Below are positions 33,126-46,700 of a stretch of DNA of 64,000 nucleotides, in pieces. Source of the stretch: Campylorhamphus procurvoides (taxonomy: Eukaryota; Chordata; Aves; Passeriformes; Dendrocolaptidae). A program made the translations under genes and the position numbers. The notes beneath the pieces are model-generated. The model searched no databases and was not told the origin of the DNA. It worked only from the letters and a program-made list of their open reading frames with translations. The stretch's first letter is position 1, and every line of letters begins with the position of its first letter. The stretch lies in the NCBI GenBank assembly GCA_013396655.1, contig WBMV01000298.1, positions 1,035,515 through 1,099,514 on the forward strand, given 5' to 3'.

Positions 33126-33147
33126 ATGAAGCCTCAGGAGGCTTCAT
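33126..33147. repeat. Perfect 10-bp-arm palindrome
   Basis: ATGAAGCCTC, two-base centre AG, then GAGGCTTCAT. Arms match at all ten positions. It could be a small hairpin or a dimeric protein-binding site; nothing around it decides. Confidence 0.7.
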
Positions 33148-34163
33148 CATAGCTCTTCATTTTCTTAAACTAGAATAATATTGAAGAGTTTATAATACTG
33201 GTCCTGATTTCTATCCTATGAGGTATCATTCAACAGCTACTTGTGAGTCAGCACAGCTATAACCCTACAGGAATTGCTTGTGCTACAGTTTGTCTTATGG
33301 CAGGACGGAAGGAGGAGAAGCCATTTCACATAGTTTAATGCATTAAAGTTCTGGTATGAAGTGACTAACTAGAGACCTCCTTGATTTAGTAACAAAATGA
33401 AATGATGAAACAGTACTGAATGCCAAGGGCTGCTTCGAAACCAGAAAACACTGAAATGACTTGATCATGCTCTGGTAAGGTTTGAGTCTTTAATTGGATT
33501 TCAAAGACATTTCAAAAAAAATTAACTACTAGTAGGGGAGTTCCGTTTCCTAAGAGGTTTCTTCGTTGTTCATCTGCATTTTTACCTGCTAATACATTGG
33601 TAATCTGAATCTATTAAGTTTGGTCTTGAAAAGGTGATTTTATACCTCAGCCTTGAGTGCTCTGGTGCATCAGGGTGTTCTGCTTAAAAATTGGTGAGAC
33701 TCAGTAAATAGCTGTGTTTTCACACTAGTTGAGCATGAAGATGTGAACAAGGTCAGTAACTGCAACCCCAGAAATGCTTGTCATGGTTTTGCCCATCCTG
33801 CATATGTTCTATGTCTTGCCAAATTCAGGGAACACTCGATTTCTTACAATTGTGTTGTGCATGTCTTCTCAAAGTGAGGACAGCATTTTCAGAGGAGCAT
33901 CATAACCAAACAAGTAAATATATTTAGACCAGTTCAATAGTGTCTAATTTAAACTGAGATGATGAACTACTACTCACTGAATTGCAAATGAATGTTTGCA
34001 ATGTCGTGTGTTCCAAAGGGCTAATCCTCAGAATGAGGGCATTCTCCTTGCCAGGTACATGCCCCTGTCATACATTAATTGACTTTCTGCATCAGCTTCG
34101 TCCATGTCCACAGCCCTTGGTCCTCATTTTGTTTAGACTTCTGTAGATCTTATGGCCAGCAGC

Positions 34164-34188
34164 TGTGTGTGTGTGTGTGTGTGTGTGT
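34164..34188. repeat. (TG)n microsatellite
   Basis: Twelve and a half uninterrupted TG units. Shorter TG runs occur near 13608, 41341 and 48220. Confidence 0.97.
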
Positions 34189-37100
34189 ATTTGTCACTGT
34201 GAGGAAATAGAAGCCTGGACAGAAAGAAAACGTGGTGGAAGAACATCTGGAACCTTGTTCACTGTGGGAAGAAAACGTAGTGTATTTCCCCAATATTCTG
34301 AGTAAGGCTAAACAAAAGTGATTTGCACTCCTTGGCACAAAGGAATTGTAAAATCTGGCTTGCAAGGAAAACACGTGGTTGACTACTGGCCTGTAGACAA
34401 GAACATGTTCTTGTTATCATCTGAGTTTCATCATCCAGGCATGAATGCATCTGTGTCCTGCTATGACTAACCACTTTTCAATACAAGCTATAGGGAAGAG
34501 TGGGTGGGGAGGAGAGCTCCCATCTGTGAAAGGAAAAAAACTGTCTCCTTCCCCTGCGTTTTTCACAAAAGGGGGGACAAGCTTCAGACAGCTGGTTTGT
34601 CCCTTACCCAAGCTCTTGCTGTCCTGTGTGCTGGCTTCTTTAGAAGCTGGCACCTCTGGCCATATGAGATTCCTAAGCCATGAGTGCCTTAGGCAGTTGT
34701 AAATACCTGGAGAATATGAATTCATCTTACTGCAGAGGTTTGAACAAAAAACCCAATTTGTTCTGCGAACTGACTCATTTTTTTGACTGTTTGGAGTTAG
34801 CATTGCCTCCTACTCATCTTCTCTGTTCATTTGTTGTCTATTTTAATTGGCTTTATTTGAAATTTTTAGCTGTAAATGTAGTGTAGCTTGAGTTGAGGGC
34901 TTCTGGATTGATGCTGATGTTTTCTCAGGTGAAGCCCTGTATGGTGAAAGCTATTGTTGGCTTTTAAGATTCTGGGGACCACCTTAGCGTTTCAAGCTGG
35001 TTGCACAATCAAGCTGCTACCTAAATTACCATTCTTATGATTTAGTAAGGCAGCTGCAAAGGTTAGAGACTTGCCTTAAAAACCAAGCAGGAAAGTGAAG
35101 AGCAAAACCTTTACTGGGGTGGAGGAAAGAGGGTAGAAAGGGAAGACTTGCTTTGTAAACACATTTGAGACTTTGTAATATGAGGTACCACTTAGTGTTG
35201 GGGGACAGCATCTAGTTCATGAGTGCTCCAGTAGCCACAGCTGATGGTGATTTGTATTTCTGGTACGAATCTTTGCTCCTGCCCCTCCTTCCCCATCTCT
35301 GACACCAGAAAAAGAGCTGCATGCTCAGCACCTTACTCTGCGTGGGGGGGAAAAAAACCCCAATGATTCTTAATGCCTAGACAAGCCAAATGCAACTTGC
35401 TGTGGTAGAAGTAGTGGCAGTGACACAAGGATAATAGACTGAGCAAGTGATTCAGATCTTCTAGAACATAAAAGATATCAGAAATTGTATTAAAAGAGAA
35501 AATTTTTTTCCATGTATGATATATTTCTGTTGCTGTGAGCAGTGTGGGAAGTGGCAGACACTAGTGGTAATGAAGGGATGAAATAAGAATTTCAGAGATG
35601 GGATTACAGAAGGAGAAAGGCTATACATATTTTAAAACAGACAGCACTGCTATTTTTTCTGTTCCAGATCTTGGATCCTAAAGCTTCACCACCTCTTCCC
35701 TTTTCCTTAATTTAACTCTGCAAATTATGTGGGTAGCAAAGGCCTGAAACTTGTTCCATTGCCTAAGACATCTCTGAATGCAATTAGAGGTGTAAGAATA
35801 GTTGCCTTTGGGAGTTAGTAAAGGTGGCAGACCAGAAGCAGGAACTGAAGCAAGTAAAGAAACATGTATGGGTGTAACATCCACTACAAGGACTAAGGAG
35901 AGCAAGCCTCTTCTCTGGTGGTGTAGGGGAACCTATGAAAGGTCTGGTGAATGTCTATCCTACACAGCACTGTAAAACACCTACCTCCAAATGTTCATGA
36001 TTGAACATGGTGAAGTTTTAGCTATATTTTTAAATTTAGCTTATTATGATGGAAGAAATTTCTCAGTTTACCTACTGTCATAAAAACCTAGAGTAGCCAT
36101 CTTTTTTAAAGGTCTTGCCAAAGCACTCTCCCAGTCTGTTGGAAGCAGAAATTCCATACCACTGAGCACACCAGCAGGTACTTTGAAGGCACGTGCTGCA
36201 CAAACTGAGTCACTCTTTCCCACTTAAACTGGTAACTGGAGACAGGTTAGTTGTTATAAGTGGTAACTATGTGGGGACTGGTTGGATCTTGGGCACACAG
36301 TGTAGAAGGGATCCTCCCTTGACCTCTTAAGAACATCACCTTCCCATAGTCCTTGTCTGTACTTTTGCCAAACAGGTCTGGAAAGAGGATGATTTTGTGG
36401 GAGTGGGGATAGCATTGCACTGAGGAGGGTAAAGAGACATGGCCAGGATGGATTCATTAGGGAATTGTGTGGGGGATAGATGGTGTGTTCTTGTTCTTGG
36501 GGCTCCAAGTTGTCTGTAATTGGGGGAGGGGGTGGGTAGTGGAGCACTGGGGGTACAAAGTGACCCCAGGGAGTGGGGAGCTTTGTGCTCTCAGCTTTGT
36601 GCCTGCAGCACTGGTATTAAATGTCAGCAAACACATTTTGTGTACAAGAGCAAGTTACAGCTGCAGGCAGACATTAAAGCTTTAAAAGAAATAACATTTC
36701 ATTCTCTGTGTCTGTGTATAAAAGGGGTTTTCTGAAGTGCTACTCAGATGCAAGAATAAGACAAGTTAAATTCTGAAGTTAATTGTAAGATTATGCTTTG
36801 TGTGTCTACGATGTGTCTATAATTACAATCTGTCAGTCTGGGTGATCAATCAACAGGGGTTTTGGTGATTCTTACTTATTGGAATAATCCCACACTGGCT
36901 CCAGCTAATTTATTTTGAAAAGAATCAAAGAGGAGAATAGTTTACTTCTCTTTTGAAACGTGGGAAAACTACGTTTAGCAGATTAACAAAGGAAGAAAGG
37001 GGAGGGGAAATGATAACACCAAGACCTGCATACTGGATAAATAACGTTGTCTTACTATTCAAATTCTGACTTAGGTATTAGAGCACCTTTGAATCGACCT

Positions 37101-39828
37101 TTGACCAAACTACCTTTTGCTGTTCACAGGGCTGAAGCCACTTTGAGGTTTTGGTCCTTCCACATCTATAGAAGAACTAAATTTTAGGATCTATTTCTGT
37201 GGACATGCCTTTGGGATAAAGCACACCATTCCCTTTGTGCTCCAAGAAAGAGGTTTCCAGCAGGTCACTTCCACCCCATCATGACAGTACCTGGTATCTG
37301 TCTGGCATCCCTGCTGCTCAGGGTTGAACAGACACACCGACCTTTCTCAGCCCTGTGCTTTGCAGAACGTGAGCTGTCCTGAATTAAAATATATATTTAA
37401 ATATACAAATAAATCTATATAATTAAATACAAGTGACTTTCTTTGCTGTCTGGGTCTCATGCCACCAGCACTGCAGTTTGCTTTGTGAACCTTTGCAGCC
37501 GCGTGCCTGAAACACTTCCCAGTTGCTCAATACAGACATCTCATTTCAGAAATTGTATTGATAGAAATCCAGCTCCTCACCTCATTATGTTTTCTTCAAG
37601 ATCTGTTTGTGTAGAGCTTGTTTATAGAACCTTCAGGTCCAAGGCAAATCATGCTGGAAATTTGCTTCTCTCTCAAAATATTTAATCACCTGTGATGCCT
37701 GTAGGGTGGCTGAACTGTTTTACCCTCTAAAGCATGGGCAAGGCCCAGACAGGGAGAGAGGCAAGGCAGAGTTCAATTTACTGTAGCTAATTTTCAGTTG
37801 ACATGAAAGCTCCATTAACCCCAGTTGCATACACATCATCCAGAAGTGCATCTGGGTTCATGCATGGACCACTTTTAAGTATCTTCCTAAACTTATGAGA
37901 AATTAAATTGGGCTGGTTTTTTGGATCATTCTGTTTTTTTCTCTCCCGAACTTTAAATTTTAAACCCCAAAATATGCAGGTGAAAACACTTTAGTATCAT
38001 AGTCCTTGTAAAGACAAGAGGTGATTCCCGTTTATTAACAGGGACCATACATGTTCTTTTTCTAAGTAACATTAACAAATTACATAGTGACAGTAAGCAG
38101 ATTTTTCTGTTTAAATGCTCAGCTATTTTTAGGATTGTAAGTAGTAATTATGAAACTAACATGTGTGTCTGTATGTCTGTAATGCTCTGCACACTTTTTA
38201 GTCTGAGATACTACTAAATAAACTTATTTCTCATGAACAGCTCTTTAACCATGTTACTGGAGGACAACTAACACTTGTGTCCATGTATACTGAAGTCTAC
38301 TTGGTTTCTCCAGTATTTTCACTTGTCTCAAAAAGGTGCATCCTGTGGTTCCTAAATGAAAATTTGTTTCCTGAAGGTTTTAAAACATAGCCTGACTGAT
38401 TACATTCTTGATTGTAACTAAGATGAAATATTTGGTTGGATATATATGTCTTGCACATATGTAATCAGTGCAAATAAATGCGATTTGGAAAAATGTTACA
38501 CTGTTTTGTCCACCCAAAATAGAGTATTTTGTATCCAGGATTGATTTCCCCAGGGTTTCAGGATCCTGGAAAGCATTTAATGTAATAAAATAGCTTATGT
38601 ATCTGTTAAAATATTTTTTTTCTTGAGCCATTTGGCTTCATGAAGTGATCATCAAGATTGACTCTAATCCTACTCTGTCATTTAGCCTGGCATGTGGATC
38701 TTTCAGGCAGCTCATTTTTATTTTTTTTCCCAACAGATGCTGAAGGCTGATTTGGGTGGTTTGTGCTTTTAACAGCTTTTAGGAATACCTCAAAGAATTT
38801 ATAAACATATCACTAACAACCTCCATCACTCTTTGGATGAGGCATATGCACTGAGAAATGGGCAAATCATCCCTATTTCATTTAAATACATGTTTTAGAG
38901 AAACAGAGAACTGCAAGAGTTGCAAGCCCTGGAAGCTGCAGTGACACCTATGCCAGGCTGTATCCCTTGGACAGTTATTGTCATTAGCAAGGAAAATCCC
39001 CCATCTCAAACCCACAATGTTGTCTTTGCTGTACCCTTTTGGGGCTAACATAGGAATAGCCCTCAGTTACATTTTAAATAAAACACTTTACACCAATGTA
39101 GTATTGCAAGTGGTTGGTCTGGAAATCTTAAAATTAAGTAGCTGGTCTCATGTATGAACTATTTACAGGCCAGATCAGCAGTTTGCATGAAGAGCCTCTT
39201 ATGGATGTCTTTCTCTCATTTAATGACCTTTAAAATAGCTGTCAGGTTTAGAGAATACTATTTTTCTGGTAGCAGAGTTCAGCTTGCCAGCCAGGCTTTG
39301 CCATTTGAGACTGAACTTACAGTGGCTGGAAACTTTAGCTGGTAAGTCCAGTATTTTGATAGATGTGTCAGAGATGGAGGAGAGATGCAACAGGAATGAA
39401 ATAATTTTCCCCTAGCCAAACTAAAGAGCTAAGCTGGTTCAATCTGTGCTTTTCTGAGACAGACTTTAGTGTGAAACACAATATTTTTTGCTTGGCCAAA
39501 GTATTTTATTGCCAATATAAAAGTTCTGTATAACTATGCATACTGTTTCAGTTAAAAATTGGCTTTTAGCTGAAGATAAAGAAGACCAACACAGCTTTCT
39601 GCACTCCACTGCAAAGGCAATGCATTCAGAGCATGTGCAGTTTCCACTTTAGGACTTCTGGGCAGGATGATAAGGCAGAAATCAAATACATCTACTCTAT
39701 TCCCCAGCTCTAAAATCAAAATTGTGTAATACTAAACAGATTTTTCTAGAAGACTTCCATCACACCACAGCCTTTCCAAACACCACTGCATACATTTGTC
39801 CATAGTCTGAAGCCATTTGGGAAAAATC

Positions 39829-39918
39829 CCTCAAACCCCCCCCAAAAAACAGCAAAAAACCCCCAACCAACAACAAACCACAAAAAAAATCAAAAAACCT
39901 AATCAAACAAAAAAAACA
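39829..39918. repeat. A/C-rich low-complexity tract
   Basis: About 90 bases almost devoid of G, with alternating runs of A and C. Strand-asymmetric simple sequence; no function can be read from it. Confidence 0.85.
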
Positions 39919-40683
39919 GGAATAAGAATCTTGAAGTAATTTTAAAAAGGAAAAAATGTGATGGTATAAATAATTTCAGCATAGAGCATTACTGTGGGGC
40001 TCTTTGTGACATTAATAAGACTCAGCACACTGCTAAATCTTTTCAGAGAAGGAAGAGATCTGAGGAGGAAGGGGAAGGTTGTGGACTGAATGTCTCTCCA
40101 CATCCTGCTTTTCAGCTGGTTATATTTCTGTGTGCATGGGGCATTGTCCTAGGAGAACTCAGCATACTGCAAAGACAGCAGGGCAGAGCAGCTCTGGAGG
40201 AGATGAGACCATCTATCCTCCCTCAGAATTTTAAATGTTTCTCCCATGTGTGGCTTGATCAGGCGCCTGGCAGGAGAGACGGAAACAAAAAGTAGCTGCA
40301 AGTGTCTGGAGGGTGATGGGAGAGGTGAGGGAGGACACAGTGCAGTCTGTGGGCACAAGATCAGGATCTCACATACTGTGACAGCATCATTGGCTCCTCT
40401 TCAGACAGCAAGTTCCAAATTTACCGCTACACTATTATGTATGTATTGGTCCTCTGGATTGCAAACTTGAGGTGGCCCCTGCTACAAGAGCTGTGCATTT
40501 GGTGTGAGATGCCCAGCTGTGCAGGTAGGGCTCAGCAGCAAGGTCCTCACTTGGAGGGTAAGGAATGTGCCCATCTAGAGGTACCTCCCAAGAAACATAA
40601 TGATGCACGTAGCCAGAAATAGCAGGAGGAAGAGTTTTAGGTGCCTCTCTGGTAAGGATGGTGGTGGCATTAGCAGATCCAGA

Positions 40684-40766
40684 GCACATGTTTCTTTTCC
40701 TTGCCAGTTGCACCACATTCATAGCATGTGAATGTGACACAGCTGGCAAGGAAAAGAAACCTGTGC
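40684..40766. repeat. Long hairpin: 38-bp inverted repeat, 7-nt loop
   Basis: Arms 40684-40721 and 40729-40766 pair at 33 of 38 positions, with one further G-T pair, around the loop TAGCATG. The outer 24 base pairs contain a single mismatch and include TTTCTTTTCCTTGCCAG on one arm and its complement on the other. Similarity ends sharply outside the arms. The size and shape fit a microRNA-like precursor, but also a small inverted duplication. No target site duplication is visible. Confidence 0.85.
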
Positions 40767-43700
40767 AAAAATAGAACTATGCCATGAATATGGAAGGAGC
40801 AACAGTGAGAAGCAGGATGCAGGCTTGAACTACTCTGCTCTCATGGAAAATTTTGTGGGTATTGATGGCCATAATATCTGAATGGGATTTTTTTTCAAAA
40901 AAATAACCTCTAATCAGTAAAAAGCTGATCATCACCATCACTCCTGCCTTTGGATTGCCCCAGGGCATGTAACACTACCTGCTGAAATCCTCCTACTGTC
41001 ATTGGTGAAGCTGCCTAAAAAGCCAACTGCTAAGAAGAGAATGACATTGGCATCTCACTAAAATAAAAACAAAACAGAAAAAAAAAATTAAAAAAATTCT
41101 TTCCATGCACATAGTCAATAAATAGTAGAAAAAAATACCGCCAAATCTTTTTAAGAATGACTGCTAGTCTTGCAGTTATTTTAGCAATTACCTGCTGCAT
41201 AGGTAACCTTGTTTCCCACCAGTCTTGTATTCCTGAGCTGGATCCCCAGTGACTTTGCCAGACAAGCCTAAAAATTTACACAAAGTTTGCTTTAAAATTA
41301 AGAAGATGGAGCTGGCTTCTGGATCTAGAAATGCGACTTTTGTGTGTGTGTGTGTCTAAAAACACTTGCCTGGAAGCTTAGTCTTTGCCAAATTAATAAA
41401 GGAAGTTGTGTTGTGGTCTTGAAAAGTAGGTGGCTGCACCTCTCTGTCTCAGGACTGTGTAACTTTGGCTCTGCATGTGGGCTCTGAGAAGGGCCAGCAT
41501 GGGTTTGGCAAACAGGCTTTCCTTACAGCCCCAGCTCCACCTTGAGTGTTAAAAAAAGCACTGGAATAGGGATATAATGAAGCATGGCATTTCCTAAGTT
41601 CTTTCCTGTATTTACAGTGTTTTAAATTTATGCTGTTTTACTGCACTGGAGGCAGGATGGGGGTGTGAAGCCAAGGGCATTATACATACTGGAATATGAA
41701 GGCTTTACCCTTTCTGTAGAGTTGTGATGTTCTCTTTCAAAAATGGTATGTAAAGAAATGCTGCAGATAAGACCTATCTGAAACATCTACAACTTTTCTT
41801 TTCTAGGCTTTGCCCTTGGATTAACCCTAGAAGGCTGTGCTGCTGCAAGGAGACATTACCTTAGCAGCAGGTTTAAATAACAGGTGTAATAAACCTCACC
41901 CACAGCCAGCTACTGAGAATTTCCACCAAATTTCTCCAGCTGTTGAGTAGATGAGGATCCCACACAGGCAAATCTCAGTCAGGGGTTGTTTGCTTTTCCC
42001 TTGAAACTGTTATTCCAGTGGATCTTGTGATGGGAGCCATTTATAGCCCAGATAGTAATTTTATTAATAACATCAAATCATTGCTATTTTTGCAGTCATT
42101 TAAATCAGTGAAATTAAATGTTTCCCCCGAAGAGTAGGATGTATCTAGGAGATTAAACCTGTGCTTGCTGCTGGGGTCCAGAGCCTGTGACCTCTCCCTC
42201 AGTTAGCATCCATGGCAGGAGGAGCTGTCAGGGCAGCCCAGAGCTGTTTTGTAAGCATGTCACAGGATTGTTCCTTCAGCTGGCAGCTTGTGCTTACATT
42301 GACTCAGAGCTTATGAAAGCATTTCCCAAGGCTAGCTCCAGATTTGGTGTGTTGTCTTAGAACTATGAGCACTGGTTTGCTTTCAGTGATTTTGCCTTTC
42401 ATTCTCTGTTTGCAGCTGTTACCTTAACAGCACTTTGAAGTGGCTTCTCTTAAACAGCAACCCAAATTCTTCATTGTATAGCAGTGGTAGGGCATTATTT
42501 AATTTCATTTCATTTTAGTGTTTGGTGTTAAAGTAGAAACTGAGGTGAAACTCCAAAATGGGCACAATTTAAAAAAAAATTAAAAAGTGGAATTGGCAAC
42601 AGAGGGAACACAAGGCAGGCAGGAAAGAATGAGATGAAGTTGCAAACAGAGCATTAAAAGCAGTTGTACACAGACAAACTAGACTCCCTCCAAAGAGCAG
42701 GACTCCAAGGAAGTGTGGGCACAGTGGGACTGTGAAGATGCTCTGATTAACCAAGGCACTGAAGAAGAGATTGGAGCAAGGGGAGTTAAGGTGAGACCTA
42801 TAGGAAGCTCCCTCACTGGTGCAGCTCCTTCTTGGGTCCCTGACTGGCACTGACTCCTCAGTCAGGGATCTTCCTTTCCTGGAGAGAGTTTGGGGTGGGA
42901 TGAGATGGGATGGGAGGGTGCATTGTGTGTAGTGGGAGAGGCACAGCACGAGATTCACAGGAGCAGGGATGTCTGAGCCTGCACCTCAGTGATGGTGATA
43001 CTGGGAGGAGGGGGTCTGTCCTCACACCAGCTGCATTTCCTCCAGTGTCTGCAGCAGAGCAGGGCACAGATGCTCCAGTTGCCTTCATCCCTCTGCCATG
43101 TGCATGCCCAACATAAAGTGGTTTGAAGCCTGAGGAAAACAGTCTGAAGCAACACACAGAAGTGAATAGGGAATCAATGGAGTTTGCTTCTTGTAGGACT
43201 GAGATGATGTGTTTCCCAGCCATCCCTGTGGGGAGAAGCAGCATCCAGTCCATACGTTACTGGAAAAAGGATAGCCAGGATTTTACCCTACACTTGTCTA
43301 GTTCAGAAGTGGTCTCTATGCAAATTTTCTAATACAAAAAAAGAAAATCAAGAACAGGTGCTTCATTAGCCTGATGATAAGCAAGTAGAGCATTGGGTGG
43401 GGGCAAAGCTGATATGAAATAATGAGATACAATTAGTTGCACCTGATTTTCTTTGGGGTTTTGTTTGGGGTGTTCTCAAGCTTGTGAACAGTTTTCACAC
43501 AAATGCCTGATTTTATTTGGTATTTTGGTAAGGAAAAATCAATTTCAAGAAATGAAGGATGCAAGCACATCAGTTGAATAAACAGGATTATTGTATCACA
43601 GATCACTATTGTAACAGGTTAATTTACAAGCAAGAATGTATCACATCTGAAGTGAATGCTGATGAAAGTACTTTCCCTTTTGAGTATTTGCTTTTTGTTC

Positions 43701-46700
43701 CTTTCTGAAAGACATAAACCCACTTACACATCATAAATGCCTCATGTACAGTGCTCTATAACAAATTAATACATATACTATGAGTCAAATTTCCCTTCAA
43801 GGCTGAGCATTGTAAATGAGAGGAGAATGTGATCGAGTTTGATTACTAGAGCTTACTGGTTCAACTCACTGCTATTAAAAATGGTGTCATACATCCTCAA
43901 TGCAGACATAGAGCAAAATGTTGTATAAAACCTAAAATGTGGCCACATCCTTGGAAGCCTCTGTTCATGTCCACCACTTAGGAAGATCAGATGTGAGCCC
44001 AAACTCACAACAAGCAGCAAGAGTTTGGCAGCACAGTAAGTCCTGTTGGTGTGGGGATATGGTGAGATAGACAACCAGCAGTTGGCTTTTCTTTTACTGT
44101 GTAACTCGCCACAACTCTGGAGTGCATCAGTGTCCTCCACAGACAACCATAGCAGAAAAATCCATATGCCATACACAGCTATAAAGTCTCCGTTGTCTTT
44201 ATGCATATACTTCCCCGCAATTTCCCTGTTGGTGCTTTTTTTTTTACCCCCTTTGTAATCCCTTTCAGGTAATTTAGCATTCCTTTTTTTTCTGCGTGTT
44301 TTGGAAGGGGAAGCTTCTGCTGGTATTCTAGGCTGTACTGGATCCCCACCACTGAGCAGGCTGGTTCACTCCTATTCAAGAGCCAAAAATACTTGGCTGA
44401 TGAATCACTCAAGAAAAGGCAAAGGAATGTAAAATGTAAAAACAAGGGTTGCCTTTCCCAGTAGGAAAAAATAGAAATCAAGTTTTTTCTCATTCAGTAA
44501 GGCCCTGTGCTTTTTTGGTGTTGATCACAGGATTTACCTTTGCCTTTTCTTGTCCTCTTCTCCTCCCTGCTTCAAAATGTCCACAGAGATACAGCCAGAA
44601 AGGTTCCTTTGCCTTGTTCTGTCTCCTGGCTGCTTTCATCTTTGATTAAGCAAAGCTGCAACCAGCATTTAATCCATAAAGTTGGAAATTAAACTGGAAG
44701 GGAGGGGTGGGAGACTGCTGCAACTGCAGTCAAAGGGCAGCTGAGCAATTTGTTTGAAAACCAGCCCAATTTGGTTTCATCCAGTGTTTTCAAACTCTTT
44801 GGCATGGAAAAGAAGTAGAGCCATAGCAACTACAGTAAGTATGGTGCGTACGTATTACCGAGACACAATCTTTGTAAAATAGTTGTGTGCCTTTTCCAGT
44901 ATATCTGGTCTTTTTTCTTAGCACTTACAGCTGAAGGATTAGCCATTATCAAGGTCTAGAGACATATTTGAAGCAGGAGGAATGAGCAATTCATCAGGAA
45001 TACCCACATGATAAAACAGCATAAGGTGACACTTCTTTGGTGGGTTTTGAGTGTATGCTATTTGGTAAAGACGTTTTGAGCATGTTAGAGATGATGAGAA
45101 ATGAAAGCATGACTGGAAAATACCTGCACAAGGATCTGGGCTGTATGGGAACATTCTAGGGCTGAACAGACATTTGGTTAGGATTCCAGTTAAAGCTCCC
45201 CAGGATCCATGAGAGTCTGAGATCCATAACATGTGTTAGAACATACCTTCCATCAAAGAAACCACATCCATGACAGTGGCTTTGGAATGGCCTGCAGAGG
45301 GCACAGCTGTCACCCCTGGGTCTCTGTTTATGTTCCCTGGGTGGAGGCCAAGAAACATTTCCCATGCACTAAGACATTCTCCCAGATGGTGTCAAAAAGT
45401 AGACTCCAACAATTAAAAGATTCAGATCCTGTTTCCAGCCCCAAATGGACTTTGGTCTAGGTGTCAAAGCTTTCAATCCTATTTATTTCCCTATGGCACG
45501 CACTTCTGCCCCATGTAGGGACCCATGTCAGAGCTGGTGGGTAAGCTCTTGCCAGACTCCTTCCAAATATTGCTTATATTAGGCACACTGTTAATCACAG
45601 CTGTAGTAATTTCTTAACTTTCCATTAAATATTTCCACCAGCTCTTGTCCTTGCCAAAAATCTCTCCTTTTACTGTCAGAGATAAAAATCAGCACCAGTT
45701 TCAAGGGCACAGACTTAAGATAATTCTAAAAACCAAGATTATAATATTTTCCTACACTTTGGCCTGGTTCAAAGCTCTCTGCGACAGAAAGTATAACTAT
45801 AGCAAATAGCAGAAACAGAACTAATTACTTATTTTAGAATTAATAAGTTGTGGCATAGACTATGAGTCATTTCCTTACTGAACTAATTTATTTTTTTTAC
45901 TCATCAAATTTGCTCATGGAGTAATTATCTTGAAGACAGGGAGGATTTTTTCCCAGGACAAATTTAAAGAGACATTAATATCTTGTAAGATCATGTCCCA
46001 GATGATTCACTGATAACTCATTAGAGGCATTTACAGAATGAAGTTTGTGTAACATAACCATAGCTAACAAACTGCATCATGACAGAGGAAAAGAAAAACA
46101 GCAGAAAATATTTATTGGCATAGTAAATGCATCATATAATATCTTAACAGAGCAAAGGTTTGCATTTGTTTTCTCAAATGAATTGTCATCTTGTGCAGTC
46201 AAAATATTTGAAGGTTTTCTCTCAGTCTTTAAAAAGTTAAGAACAGTAAAGAAATATCAAAGCTACCTCTGCTACCTCTGGAGGCTTTTAACCTAAATTC
46301 TCTGATAGAGCACAATGCTGGTGCAACAGGGACCCAAATATTCTTCCAAATCCTTTGAGATTAGAGTGAAATTTTAAGCTTTCAATTTAATAATATTCTT
46401 TTTCCCCAGTCATTCTGTAATCCAGGAATTTGTAGATGGAAATATCTGCAATATTCTGTGCTTTAAAATTAGAAGCGGGTGATTAAATTTCTATGAAGAT
46501 ACCAAACACAAACATAATATATTTGAAAAAAAATTTATTGGCTAGAATTTTTAGGTACATGCAAAAAGTGGAACCAACATTTAAGTGCCTGAAGTCAGAG
46601 ATTTTTTGTTTGATTTGTTTTTTCCTTTACAGGAATCCCAACAAAAGGTCAGGTTTGAGAAACTCCCTTTACTCACTACAGTCTTGGTGATCCAGTGTAC

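Larger units (their letters stand above)
32608..40683. other. Intergenic DNA between SNAP91 and PRSS35, left part
   Basis: AT-rich, no gene recognised. It holds a (TG)n tract, a 22-bp near-perfect palindrome at 33126-33147 and an A/C-rich low-complexity block at 39829-39918. A few open frames up to 128 codons occur but lack domains, splice context or family similarity. Confidence 0.6.

Noticed and set aside
42858..43253. 131-codon minus-strand frame in intergenic DNA
   Set aside because: No similarity, no splice or promoter context, and other frames overlap it; length is within chance for this window.
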